DNA of 64,000 nucleotides from Anaeramoeba flamelloides (taxonomy: Eukaryota; Metamonada; Anaeramoebidae): the NCBI GenBank assembly GCA_027625915.1, contig JANTQA010000060.1:248001-312000 (forward strand). Direction: 5' to 3'. The translations under genes and the position numbers were made by a program. Positions 53,031 to 64,000 of this stretch are shown piece by piece. Positions within the stretch are counted from its first letter, which is position 1. The number at the start of each line of letters is the position of its first letter. The notes beneath the pieces are model-generated. The model worked only from the letters and a program-made list of their open reading frames with translations, was not told the DNA's origin and ran no database searches.

Positions 53031-55035
53031 CACTACAAGGAAAATTTTTTCAAAAAAAAATCTCTAAATTTTGTATTTTTGAAATACACTCATATAATAA
53101 ACATTATTATACATAACAATTTTCAATGAGGTTTACAACTTTAATAGGTATTAATAGGAATTGAAAAAAAAAAGGAAATTTTTCAGTAATATTTTTTTCA
53201 TTTTTAATTGTAAAATTTTTGAATTTTTTTAATTGACTTAGTAGAGAGATAATTTTCAAGTATTTTTCTAATAGTCAAAAAGGAAACATATTTTTCAATT
53301 TGAAAATAGCACAAAATATTTTAATCAAAAGATATTGCTAAATTAAATTGAAAATCTGATTTTTTATCTGTTTTTAGAATATTTTTTATCATTTTATTTT
53401 TTTTCCATGTTTGAGTTTTTATATAAGTTCCCGATTGTTTTCTGCAAATTGCTTTAACATATATTCTTTTTTCAATCTTAATGTTCAATCAAAAAGTTCA
53501 TTCATTTCAACTTTTTCTAATAAAAAAATACCCTGAAAATAGGTGTTTTTTTCAAAAGTCGGTATTTTTGAAAAGAGGGGTATTCATATTTTCATGAGTT
53601 TAATAGCTATCCTTTTTTTATTATATAAAATTATGATAACTTTGAAAAAATAATTTATAAAAGAAGTATAACTGAAATCCAATCTATGGTTTTGGCTAAC
53701 TTTAATTTTAGGTATTTAAATTTTCCTTGTAGTGAAGTATAAATTGAAAAAAAGCAAAATTTTAAATATAGGATATCTGTATGAATTATTCATTTTTCTA
53801 ACCTCAAATTTATCTTAAAAATTGATCTTTCAAGTTTAGAGCGCTTTATCTCCTCTAGTTTAGAAGTTATTCTCCATTTTCGATTTTTCGTCAAAAAAAT
53901 TTTTTTTTTGAAATTTTGAATTTTTCATTTTTAAAAAAGGTCCAATTTAACACAAAAATAATTTTTTTTGGTGTTTTTTAGATCATCTTACTAGGGTATT
54001 TTTTGATCAAAAATATGATTTTGGTGAAAAAAATTGAAAAAATTAAGGTTTATAAAAAATTTTTTTTTTGAAAATTTTTTTACTACTCTTTTGATTTTCC
54101 GATATTTTTTTTTTACTCAAATATTATATAAGTAATATATTTGAAAATAAAAAAGTTATAAACTTTTTAAATTTGAAATTTTTTTATTACATTAAAAAAA
54201 ATTTTTTTTTATTTTTTTTTCGCTTTGACCCAAGTTAAATATAAAAATAAATAAGTTTAACTATATATTAGTTGTACAAATGCTATATTAAAATCTTTTT
54301 AATATAGACAAAAAAAATTTTACAAAAATTTTTTATTTTGATTTTTATTGTCACTTTTTTAAATTTAAACTTTTTGAGAGTAAGTGGTTTCGAAATTATT
54401 TTGTATTTAAAATGGGCGTTTTTGACTTTTTTCAAAATTGTAAATTTTAAAAAATGTAGATAAAAAATTTTTTTAAAATTTTTTTAAATGTAGTAAAAAT
54501 AGGTCACTTTAAAAAAAAATTTTTTTTTAAATATCTCAAAAAAATGATTTTTATTTTTATTCTCACTGAAAAACAATGTTTAAAAAAAAAATTTTTTTTT
54601 AATTGGAAAACTCTAGTAAAATTTCATTTTTTTTTAATTTATCAGAAAAAAAATCCACATTACCAATATTTTGAAAAAAAAATTATTAGAACTCAACTTA
54701 TTTTATCTTAAAAATCATTTTTTCAAATCTTTGATAGTGTAATCACTAGAAAAATAAAAAAAAATGCTAAAAAATTAAAAACAAATTTTTACTAGTGTTT
54801 CCTATTAAAATGAATTTTTTCAAAAAAAATTTTTTTTTTTTAGGTTTTTTTCAATTTAATTTTAAATTTGTTAATTTTTTTGCAATGAAAAAAAAAATAA
54901 TTTTTTTTTTCATCTTAAAAAACTTTGAGTTTTTTTTTTCAAAAAAAAATATATATTAGAAAAATTACTCAATTAAAAATTCAATTCGATTATCTTCAAA
55001 ATTTGATAATTTTAAAATATCCAATAATTACTCAT

Positions 55036-55108
55036 TAGATCAGCGGTAGAGCACCGAGTTCTCAAAATTCGAAAAGTGTTTAGCCGGTGTTCGATTCCTG
55101 ATTTGATC
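55036..55108 (+). tRNA. tRNA-like sequence or tRNA-derived fragment
   Basis: An A-box-like TAGATCAGCGGTAGAGC and a B-box-like GTGTTCGATTCC lie about 40 bp apart, at tRNA spacing, and a CTC could serve as anticodon between them. The D-stem has one mismatch, the T-stem is weak, and I cannot form a seven-pair acceptor stem; only GATCA/TGATC pairs. This is more likely a decayed tRNA or a tRNA-derived short element than a working gene. Confidence 0.4.
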
Positions 55109-55465
55109 AATTAAATTAATAGTTTTTTTTTTATTTTTTTTTAAAAATTTTTATATATAATTTGATCAATTAAAGTATATATGTTTGCTACCTGAATTTA
55201 CCTTTAAATCTTTTCAAATTTTTTTTTTCAAAAATATAAATTCTATTTAGGTACCAAAATTCGGATAAATGCTGGTAACTAAGTAGTTTTTTTCCGTGTG
55301 TGGAGTAGAATATTTTAAATTATTTATATATACTAAAACCTACAATTAAAAAAAAAATTTTTTTTTTTTCAAAAAAAAACTTTAAAATTTATTTTAACAT
55401 ATGGGGAACACTATATAAAAAATATAAAAACAATCTCAATTTTTCATTTTTTTTTTTCGCTCTTG

Positions 55466-55558
55466 TATTTTTCGAGTTATTGTCCAAAATAGCTGTGAAA
55501 AATCACAATTAAAAAATTTGTATATAAAAATCGATTTTGGACAATATCTCGAAAAATA
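55466..55558. repeat. Hairpin with 25 bp arms
   Basis: TATTTTTCGAGTTATTGTCC, continuing AAAAT, and its inverse (24 of 25 matches) flank a 43 bp loop. Confidence 0.6.
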
Positions 55559-57790
55559 GACGTCCTAGAGACTTCTAAACACCAAAAATCGAAATTTAAG
55601 AAAATTTTGAAGTTTTTGAGCAATAAAAAAAATTTTTGATCCCAGTTTTATATTTACTCTTGTGAAATGAACTCAATTCTTATTTTTAAATATTCGAGTT
55701 TTTCCTCTTAGTAACAATTTCTTTTTTGTGGGATTAAATTATTTTTTATTTATTTATATGTGCCCTTTGAGATTTTTTTAAGAAATCACCATCAATTATC
55801 ACACCAAGATTTCAAAAATAGAATCCCAGAGCTGATTAAATGTATTTATCATATATCTCCCAATAAAACAAATATTATTGACAGATTAAAAGTAAAGTTA
55901 AATACCACAGTCCTGTTTTAATTACTTTAAGTGTTTATATATCATCATTTATATAATGTTTGTTTTTTTCATTCACCATTAATCTTTGATATAAAAAAAA
56001 AAGGAAAAGAAAAAAAAAAGGAAATAAATAATTCTAAAAAAAATCTAAAGTTTAAGTATTTAATAAAAAAAAAAAATACAAATTATAAATAGATATATAA
56101 ACTTTGTTTCTCTCAAAGGAGCGCTAGTATTTTTTTTTTCAAATATCAATTATTTTTAATAATTAGCATTTGAAAAACAAAAGAGAAAATAGCTGTCTAT
56201 ACACATTCAAGTAGATCTGATATTTTTATGAAATAAAACTGATAAATAAATAGATTTTCTTGAAAATTGAAAAACTTAAATTCTTAGGAAAAATAATTGG
56301 GAAAACTAATAATAGTCATTTAAATATTTAATTGTAGATTCAGAAAATTTCAATTGAAATCAAAATAATTTCTCTTATTCTGTTTGACAATTTAAATAAT
56401 TTACGAATAACACATTTTTACCAACAGGTAATAGATATTGTAATAAAAAATTTTTTTTGATGATTGACCAAAAATAATCAAATTAAAAAGTAGTTTTATC
56501 AAAATAATATGTGTAGCAAAGTTTAATCCTTGTTTCCAAATTAAAAAGCAGGTTTTTTTGTTAAAGAAGATCTATATATTAAAGGATCAAAGATACTAAC
56601 AATAAACCCTAATAAAATATGGCACTGATATCTTAAGGTTCTATTATTTAGAATGAAATTCTTATAAAAATAAAGGATCAAATAGGAAAATTTATCTCAA
56701 AAAATAGAGTTACTTTTTTATATAATATATTTACTTGGTAATCAAAAAACTTAAAAATTGAGAATAATAAGAAAAATGTTGGACAAATTGCATTCCTAAT
56801 TTAAATTTTACTGAAAATCAAAGATGTTTATTTTCAAAATTGATTTGAACAAAGGTATACTATTTGAAATAAATTGGATGTTGTCTTGGAACAAGAAGAA
56901 AAAAAGCACGAGTTCTATTTTGAAACACGGATTATACTCTTTGTGCACATATTATTTTGAGAAGTATATTTTAAGTTAGTAAGTTGAAATTTTACAGATT
57001 TGTAAAAACTATTTTGGGAGAATATTTTAATTTCTTTGTTTGGTTTTTTTTTTACTTGTTTTTTTTTTTCTTTCAAAAAAAAGAAAAAAAAAGATTGAAT
57101 TTGGATTTTTTGAAAAGTTCTTTAAATCAAAAATTTTATTTTTTCTCGTTTCAAAATAAATATTGTAAATTTTTTCGAAATTAATGAGATTTTTTGAGAC
57201 TATATTAGACCAAAACTGAGTGGTTTCATTTTGAATAACAATTTTGGTTGGTTTTTTCCAATTCATTTGCTTTCTTTCTTCTTTTAAAGAAAATAATTTA
57301 TTTTAAATAATTTAGAAATTTAGTCAGATTTGTACTTTTTTAACAATGTAAAAAAGGATCAGAATTTTAAAAACAAATATTCGTTTCTGAAAATCGCACC
57401 CAAAGTAAGTTTGTTCTGAACTAATCTAATTTTTAAGTTATTATTTATTTCAAGAAGCGGTACAATTTTTCTTTTAAATACCCATATTTACAAAAGATTT
57501 GGTTTTCAATACCCAAACCTTCAATTTAAAGAATTACAATTGTCGAAATATTTTGTCTCAACGTTCTTTCTCATTTCTACTTTCCCTAAAACAAAATGTT
57601 TTCAAAATTGGAATCACTTTAAAGTCAACCCACCCTAGTTACCTGATATTTCCTTTCAACTTCTTACCAACTACATCAAATATCCTTCTGATTTTCTTTT
57701 TCTCGATGGATTTACCCATATCAATGAAGTTTTCATTTTTTTTCCCTATTCTTTTCTTTTAATTAAACAATTTTTTTTTTTTTTTAACAA

Positions 57791-60120
57791 ATGTCGATCG
57801 AACTTATAGGAAATGTTTTAAGTGGACTCAAATGGATTTATGATCAAGACAGTGCACAAAAAGAAAACACACAGATTTTAACAGATTTTTTGGAGTTTTG
57901 TAACCGAATGTTCCAAGTAATCTGCGAAAACAAGTAAAAATTAAAACCCAAATCTTTTTTCTTCAAAAAAACAAAATCTCAATTTTTTTTTTTTTATTTT
58001 TTTCTTTCTTCTGTTGTAAATCCCTACCAAACAAAAAAAAATAAAAAAAAAAAAAATTAAGGGAAGCATTTAATAGTGAAGAAGGAACAAAAGCACGACA
58101 AGATTTGCTGGATGTTGTCAAGGAAACAGAAGAATTATTCAAAAAGAATAGCTCTTCAAAAAGATTCAAAAAATTAGTGAACAACAAAAAGACGATCCAA
58201 AAGATCAAAAGCCTTCACAAAAGACTAAAGAACACCTACCAGTTATTGGTTCTTTCTGGTTTAACTGGGCAAAAAAAGGAATCACAAATCATTTCTGATT
58301 ATGATGGTCAAAAGAAATTAGTTGGAGAAGCAGTAAATTTTACAAATTACGGGCTACTTCTCGCGGAAGCCATTCTTGATGAGGGACGTAATGACATTGT
58401 CCTGGATGTGATTAGGTTTTTGCAATCAAGTGAAAACCTGCAAAAAACGGAAGTTTTAATAGAATATTTAGATGTTCTATGGTTTAACGAGTCTGGTTTA
58501 AAAAAAAACGAATTAAGTTATGTCAAATCTGAAGAACTTAAAGACAAAATCAGAGATTTGATTCTTGAGAACAATAAGCAATTATTTGCAAAAAAGGAAT
58601 ATTTTAGCAAATGTTCGAAAAAAACAATTAGACACATTTTGGAAAAAATTGGCACAATTAAGGAACTCGATTACAAGAATATGATCCAAAGGATATATGA
58701 GTGGAGCAAAGGACGAGTCAAAAAGCAAATCAAGGGTTTAAAGAAAAAAACTGAAATTTGGAGATATGTGCAAACAATTTTTGATCCAAAAATGTTAAAC
58801 ATTGTTCTTCACCAAATGAATTTTAATAGTTTCCAATCATTTATTCAATACGAAACACTATCTAAAGATGAATTAATGGAAATTTCAGAATTAAATGTTT
58901 TGCCCTCTAAAGAATCTTCAAAACATTTTGAAAAAATACTCACAATTGAAATCGAGAAAATTAAATCACAAACTTCTGAAAATGAAAAATCAAAGAAGGA
59001 AAATGGAGAAGAAAATGAAAAAAACCAAAAGAAAATTAAGGAGCTTGAAGTTTTATTGGGTAATATCAAAATCGAAAAAGAAAATTTAGAAAAAAAATTG
59101 CAAACTGAACAAAACACAAAAACTGAATTGAAAGATTTATCAAATGAACAACAATTCAAAATCAATAAATTAAACAACGAATTAAAAAAAAAACAAAGCA
59201 GCGAGAAAGATAATAACAATAGCAATAAGTATGATAATTCCGAAATAGATGAAAATCAACTTTCCTTGATTGTCAAGGCAGCTGTCAAAATCGGCTCTGA
59301 TATCGATTTGAGAATGCCACTAAAGACATATGTGAATGAGTTTTATGAAAAAACAATTGAATTTTATCAAGATACATTTTCACATTCATACAAAAAATTC
59401 ATTCCATATTTTTATCTACTTTTCACATCATCTAACGAAACCATTAACCAAAAAATAAAGAAATTTGAAAATTTGGATTTGGAAAGTCTATGTTTTAAAA
59501 ACCGATACGATTTTTCCACTTTAAAAAAAAACACTGCAAGGGCAACAATAAAAATTTTTAGATTAAAACTTGAAGAAATTGCAAAGGAGAACAAATTTTC
59601 AGAAGACGAGGAAGAAATTGAAGAAACAAAAAATGAACAAGTAGAAGATTATGAAGAAAACTATAAAGATAATTATAAAGATAATTATAAAGGAAGAAAG
59701 CATTTTAAAGAAAACTCTAAAGAAAGAAGATATCACGAAAGAGAAAACAGCTACGGAAGAAGAGGAGGGCGAGGGCGAGGAAGAAAAGGGGGTCGACATG
59801 GAAAGGGGGAGAAAAGTGGGAGGAGAGGTTTCAAAAAAGAAAGAAGAGGGAAATTCAAAGGCTATAGTTGGAAAGCAGGATCATTCCAAAAAGACTTTGA
59901 ATTACAAACCATAAATATTCTTAAAATGCTTTGGTTGATTCATTGGGATGGTTATAAATTAAACAGAATCAATGAAGAAACATTTAATCCAGATACAATG
60001 AAAAGTATTATAAACGAATCTATCGAACAAAATGAGAAAATAACTTTATTATTTCCATATACAATAAATAAAAATAATGCTTGTGCTTGGAAATCTCTAG
60101 TAATTAAAAAATTAAACTAA
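57791..60120 (+). CDS. Four-helix-bundle-like (MLKL/HeLo-type) protein with coiled coil and RGG tract
   Basis: Exons 57791-57933 and 58062-60120 (intron 128 bp, phase 2) give 733 residues. Residues 1-110 form amphipathic helices: IGNVLSGLKWIYDQ, DFLEFCNRMFQVI, RQDLLDVVKETEELF, SSKRFKKLVN and IQKIKSLHKRLKNTYQLL. Their spacing and the L-x-x-L-x-EA/ET-x-x-LF pattern resemble the N-terminal bundle of MLKL and plant CC-R/HeLo-like domains, which act in membrane permeabilisation and cell death. Residues 287-347 are possibly SAM-like (weak). A charged coiled coil covers about 350-440, a further helical domain about 445-570, an acidic segment near 575-595, and an RGG/RG-rich basic tract about 612-653. 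A 75-residue tail follows. RGG tracts usually bind RNA and are PRMT substrates. The gene model is firm; the domain names are inference from pattern. Confidence 0.7.
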
Positions 60121-60536
60121 ATCTTGAATAATGAATCACTTTATTAAATTCATCTTCAAATTTCTTATTTTCACTTTCGTTTGATAATCATAATTTATTT
60201 TTCAAATTATTTCGCTCTTGATTTTAAATCTAAATTAATCTTATTATCCAAATTTTTTGATTTATATTAACCTAAACAAATAATCCACCAAAAGACAAAA
60301 ATTAAAATTCTGGTAATTTAAAATAAAAAAATAAAGAAAAATTCATCCAAATTTTTAACACTGAATATCAGTTGGTTTTTTTTTTTTTGTATATTTTTTT
60401 CCAAGATTTTAATCTATTTCTGAATTGTGAACGGATTTTTGATCAAATTTTATAAAAAATAAAAAATAATCAAATAAATTGAAGAATTTTTTTTCATATG
60501 TCTAAGCGAGGTGTTGATAATACCCCATATTTGCAG

Positions 60537-60693
60537 TTAGGTTTTTTTGGATGTGAGGAATAAACCGAAATTTACATAAGTTTTATGTTTATTTATGAAA
60601 TTAAAAAAAACCGTCATTAGCTTTTTCAGAATTCAAAAGAATTGTTTGAAATCTATGATTTTTCTTAATTCTTTTGAATTCTAGAAAAGCTAG
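60537..60693. repeat. Two tandem hairpins next to a LINE 3' end
   Basis: Hairpins 60537-60611 (TTAGGTTTTTTT, GAATAAACCGAAA and complement) and 60617-60693 (TTAGCTTTTTCAGAATTCAA to GAATTCTAGAAAAGCTAG) match units two and three of 46064-46309. Confidence 0.7.
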
Positions 60694-60712
60694 ACACCTA
60701 ACAGATTTACCC

Positions 60713-61100
60713 GAATTTCAAAATTTTTATTTAGGAATTATATTCATGATTGTAAAATATATTTATTATTCAGTTGGTCCAATCAAGATATTCATTCCTT
60801 TTTTGTCATAATATTAAAAATATAATTATTTTTTATAAGATTTGATATATTAATTTTTTTTAATTCAGAAATCCAGATTTTATAATTAATTTCATAGACT
60901 AAACAATTTAAGAGTATATTGTCTTAATCTTCAATTATATTAAATTATTTATTTTTTTCTATGGATGTGATTGTTTTGGTTTATTTTTATTCATTTATAA
61001 AAAGTACCTGTTTAAATAAAATTGTAAAATTTCTGGATTTTTAAAATAGAATGTGAATATTTCTAATTTTAATTTTCTTTTGTGTATTGATTTTTATGAG
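60713..61100 (-). mobile_element. LINE 3' fragment
   Basis: Follows the 3' 390 bp of the LINE at 50141-50540 in order: TTTATTTAGGAATTATATTC, a linker, then TTTATAAAAAGTACCTGTTT and TTGTAAAATTTCTGGATTTT against TTGTGAAATTTCTTAATTTT. It is strongly decayed. Confidence 0.6.
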
Positions 61101-62550
61101 GATTTGAAAAAAATGGGTATAATATTTGATTTTTCTCTATTCATTTGAATTTCAAAAAAGTTTTTTTTGGTTTTTATAATTTAAAAAGAAGAAAATGATA
61201 ATAATTTTTTGGTTATCTGTATCACAATTTAAAAGAATGTAATTAAATTAAACATTTTACTTGTTATTGAATTTTTAGATTTATTTATTGCATTTTTATA
61301 TAACTCGGTATTTGATTTACTTCAAGTAACATTGATACACTAAAATAAATCTACGTTTATTAAATACCTCTAAATTACATTATAAAATCATCTCAAAATG
61401 GAAATTTAACATTGAAGATTATTATTTACTCAAAATATAAAATCTGACTAATTTCACTCAATTTTTGAAATTTTTAAATAATTTAAAGGTAATTTAATAT
61501 ATTTTCAAAAATCAATAAAGAATAGACACATTTAAAAAAAAACCAAAAAAATGTGATTATTCCTATCAACAAATATTAAAAATTTTAATCACTTTATAAG
61601 GTATTGTGAAAGATACAACTTATCCTAAAATCAACAATTTTAGATAATAAACTAAACTATATTTCAACAATTCAGACTCACCAGATAGAATAATTTGAAA
61701 TATATTTATATATATCCTTTAGTTTTGAAGAACAGCAAATAATTAAATCTGATTCATAATTCACTTTTAAATTATTCTAAAACAATGAAATCCTGTTATT
61801 ATCAAAATTAAAAAAAAATAAAACCAAAAAATTTAAAAAAAAAAGTGAATTTATATTTTTGAAATTAACAATACAGATTTTTTAGTGCTAAATTTTCACT
61901 GAAACAGAGTTTAACAATAAGTTTTTTTGATAATAATTAAATTCATTTTAATTCACATAACATAGTCTTAATTTTCTTTGTGATTATTTGTCTTTTTGAA
62001 GATCTTTTTTTTTTTTTCCACATGATCAATTTAAAAAAATAAAAAGTATCAAAAAAATAATCAAAAAAAAAAAAAAAAAAAAAAAGGAAAAGAAAAAGAA
62101 AAAGAAAACAAAAACAAAAATTAGAAAAACAAAACAAAAATTTTGCAAAATTAGAAATTAGGATTCCAATCTAAACATTGAAAATATTTATGTGATAAGA
62201 ATACTGGGATAAACCCCTGAAAACAACTCCCTTTAACATTATATAGCAAGTCACTTTTTTTGAAAAATAGTTTATCTACAAAAGAAAGTAAAAATTCTCC
62301 AAAATACCCAAAAATTATTCAATATTTTTTTGAGGATCATAATATGGTTAAAAAAAAAAACACATCAGAGAAAATTATATATTTATATAATCTTAAAAAT
62401 TAAATTTTAATTATCTTTATTTATTCTTTATCTTTTACTACCAAACATTAAAAATTTTAATAATTGATATATAAATTTAATTATCTTTTTTTTTAAAAAA
62501 TATAAATCAAAGGAACTTTTTTCAGTTAGGGATTTATGGGAAAGATAAGA
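61101..62550. other. AT-rich stretch between convergent genes
   Basis: No gene is visible. 61880-62150 contains part of a family F element (TTTCACTGAAACAGAGTTTA and TAGTCTTAATTTTCTTTGTG). A purine-rich A/G tract lies at about 62060-62130. Confidence 0.5.
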
Positions 62551-63968
62551 CTATTTTTTTTTTTCTTCTTTCTCAACTTGAATTTCTTTTTCAATATCAT
62601 TTTCTTTTTCCTTGAATTTATCATTTTTTTTTTCATTTTCTGCCATTTTCTTTTTTAAATTTGCAATTAAAACGGGCAATTTTGAAAATCGATTCAATTG
62701 GTAATATTCAACTGAATCATCTAATTCATCTATGATAGTATGTATGTTTTCATGATCAACTGGGATGTCTAAAGTTTCTGTATAAAGATATTTGATCAAA
62801 TATTGTAAAGTTTCAACTGATTTACCCGAATAGTCTTGGATTTGTTCCAAATCTGGCTGATAGAGGAATAGTCCTTGAAATAATTCTGATCGAGCAATTA
62901 AAATTAATTTATGAACGGGAATTTTAAAATATTTGTTTTTTTTGTCATTTTCATTTTCTTGATCATCACTATCCTCATCGTCTTGTCGACAAATGATTGT
63001 AAATTTCTTTGATTTATTATTATTGTACAAATTTAATAAATCTGCCTCTAATGTGTTTTTAGGGGGGAATTCCAATTTAAAATGTTCAAATAAAGTTTTT
63101 ATTATTTCTGAAAATTCAGATGAGACATGATCAGAATAAACCCAGTTCAAAAAGGCCAGAATTTCATTTTTAGAGAATTTTTCCAACACTTGAAGGATCT
63201 TTTCGATCTTTGAGCCAGTTCTTAGCTCTAACAATAATTGGTGGGACTTAATTTCGTGCGGCAAAGTAACATTGCAATTATCCTGGCTTTGGTACAATTG
63301 CTTGAAATCTTGTAAAAGGGGATGTGAATAGATTTGGAAAATGAAAGAGCTGAAATAACTAGAAGATATACCAATTTGGTTCCCCAAATTTGAATGGAGA
63401 TTGGGAACAATAATTTGTGTTGGTATCGACCAATCAATATTTTGATCATTTATTGGTCGGTAGGGTGGTTTAAATCCCCACGCATAAATTTGGTAAGTAC
63501 TTGTTAGCACTAGAGAATGTCTGTAGCCACCAGATATCTGGATAATTACCTTGTTTTTTAATTTTGGAATCAATTTGAAGGCATAACTCTGGAAACCTAG
63601 CCCATTAACTTCCTTACTACCAGTCGAATAAATTTTTCCCTCATAGCTTAATAGCAAGGTATGATCTTCATGTGAAACTATATCTTGGATTTGGTCATCA
63701 AAAAAATTGTTAATCCTTCTAGTTTTTGAGTCTTTAAAATAATCTTCTTTCAAAAGTGCCTTGTATCCCAATTGGCCAAGATCATTCCACCCGCATCCAA
63801 ATAATTCACCATTGCCATCTAATTTAAGTAAATCATTAGTCTTAGAGTAATCTGAATAATTTTTGGTGATCGTAAAAAAAAAACCTTTCGAAAATGCTCC
63901 TCCAAAAATCCGATTGATATCTTTATATACTAAAAATGGTCGACCACATTTGCTAACATGGCCTAAAT
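62551..63968 (-). CDS. RCC1-repeat and BTB-domain protein, 5' end outside the window
   Basis: The visible exon encodes about 472 residues and ends in TAG, the only non-TAA stop among the genes here. RCC1-type blades come first: GELFGCGWNDLGQLGY, HEDHTLLLSYEGKIYSTG and GGYRHSLVLTSTYQIYAWGF. A degenerate BTB-like part follows (NVTLPHEIKSHQLLLELR, ILAFLNWVYSD). A second BTB domain, better kept, begins at KKFTIICR. It has an acidic insert, then FKIPVHKLILIARSELFQGLF and YLIKYLYTETLDI. The tail is Lys/Glu-rich. BTB domains of this class often act as CUL3 ubiquitin-ligase adaptors, and RCC1 blades bind partners. An acceptor-like TATAG at 63969-63973 suggests the exon starts at 63968 with earlier exons beyond the window; upstream in-frame DNA has a stop at 63994-63996. 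Confidence 0.88.
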
Positions 63969-64000
63969 CTATAATACCGTAAATCAAAGATTTTTAGAAA

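Larger units (their letters stand above)
53031..56990. other. 4 kb AT-rich desert
   Basis: This stretch is dominated by A and T homopolymers of 8-10 bases, and 53850-55000 is the densest part. I find no gene, no LINE or MITE end, and only one hairpin and one tRNA-like sequence (listed separately). A slightly GC-richer block lies near 53835-53900 (AGAGCGCTTTATCTCCTCTA). Confidence 0.5.

Noticed and set aside
58845-59225. Minus-strand frame opposite the helical-bundle gene
   Set aside because: It is a Ser/Phe-rich shadow of the Lys/Glu-rich coiled coil on the plus strand.

Overview
This is a window of very AT-rich nuclear DNA from a unicellular eukaryote. Evidence for a eukaryote: spliceosomal GT-AG introns, an Arp2/3 subunit, a kinetochore subunit, a type I protein arginine methyltransferase, a RasGEF, a GOST-family seven-helix membrane protein, and an RCC1-BTB protein. 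Coding exons end almost only in TAA, and I see no sign of a reassigned code. AT-richness, long introns, RasGEF and RCC1-BTB genes suggest an amoeboid protist. Anaeramoeba (Metamonada) is my best guess, but this is inference only.

Layout. 1-5400 holds repeats only (a 0.7 kb direct repeat pair, MITEs, tandem duplications). 5413-5970 encodes a PMF1/Nnf1-type MIS12-complex subunit interrupted by one in-frame TAA. 8554-8928 encodes a small two-helix membrane protein. 8929-14027 is repeats. 14028-14888 (minus) is ARPC4 in three exons, the first contributing only the ATG. It diverges from a four-exon PRMT gene (15571-20673) whose second intron is 3.7 kb. 20674-24141 is repeats. 24142-34969 is read as one six-exon gene joining a long coiled coil to RasGEF_N and RasGEF domains; all five introns are phase 0, and one holds a LINE that is itself split by a TTAA-flanked DNA element. 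38498-49007 is a three-exon LU7TM/GOST gene with introns of 5.7 and 3.5 kb. 50141-53030 (minus) is a LINE with endonuclease and reverse transcriptase parts. 53031-57790 is nearly featureless AT-rich DNA with one tRNA-like sequence. 57791-60120 encodes a 733-residue protein with an N-terminal helical domain resembling the MLKL/HeLo-type four-helix bundle, a possible SAM-like region, a coiled coil and an RGG-rich tract. 62551-63968 (minus) is the 3' part of an RCC1-BTB gene that runs off the window.

The genes do not form an operon-like pathway; most act in the cytoskeleton, signalling, membrane traffic or division. The repeats are the most structured part of the window. At least eight families of short non-coding elements recur here, many as foldbacks, and most of the large introns consist of them. 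The items most worth a second look are the 4HB-like/RGG protein, the coiled-coil RasGEF fusion, the Glu-to-Asp change in the PRMT double-E loop, the ATG-only exon of ARPC4, the in-frame stop in the kinetochore gene, the nested LINE/TTAA element, and a tandem-hairpin repeat that lies next to LINE 3' ends.
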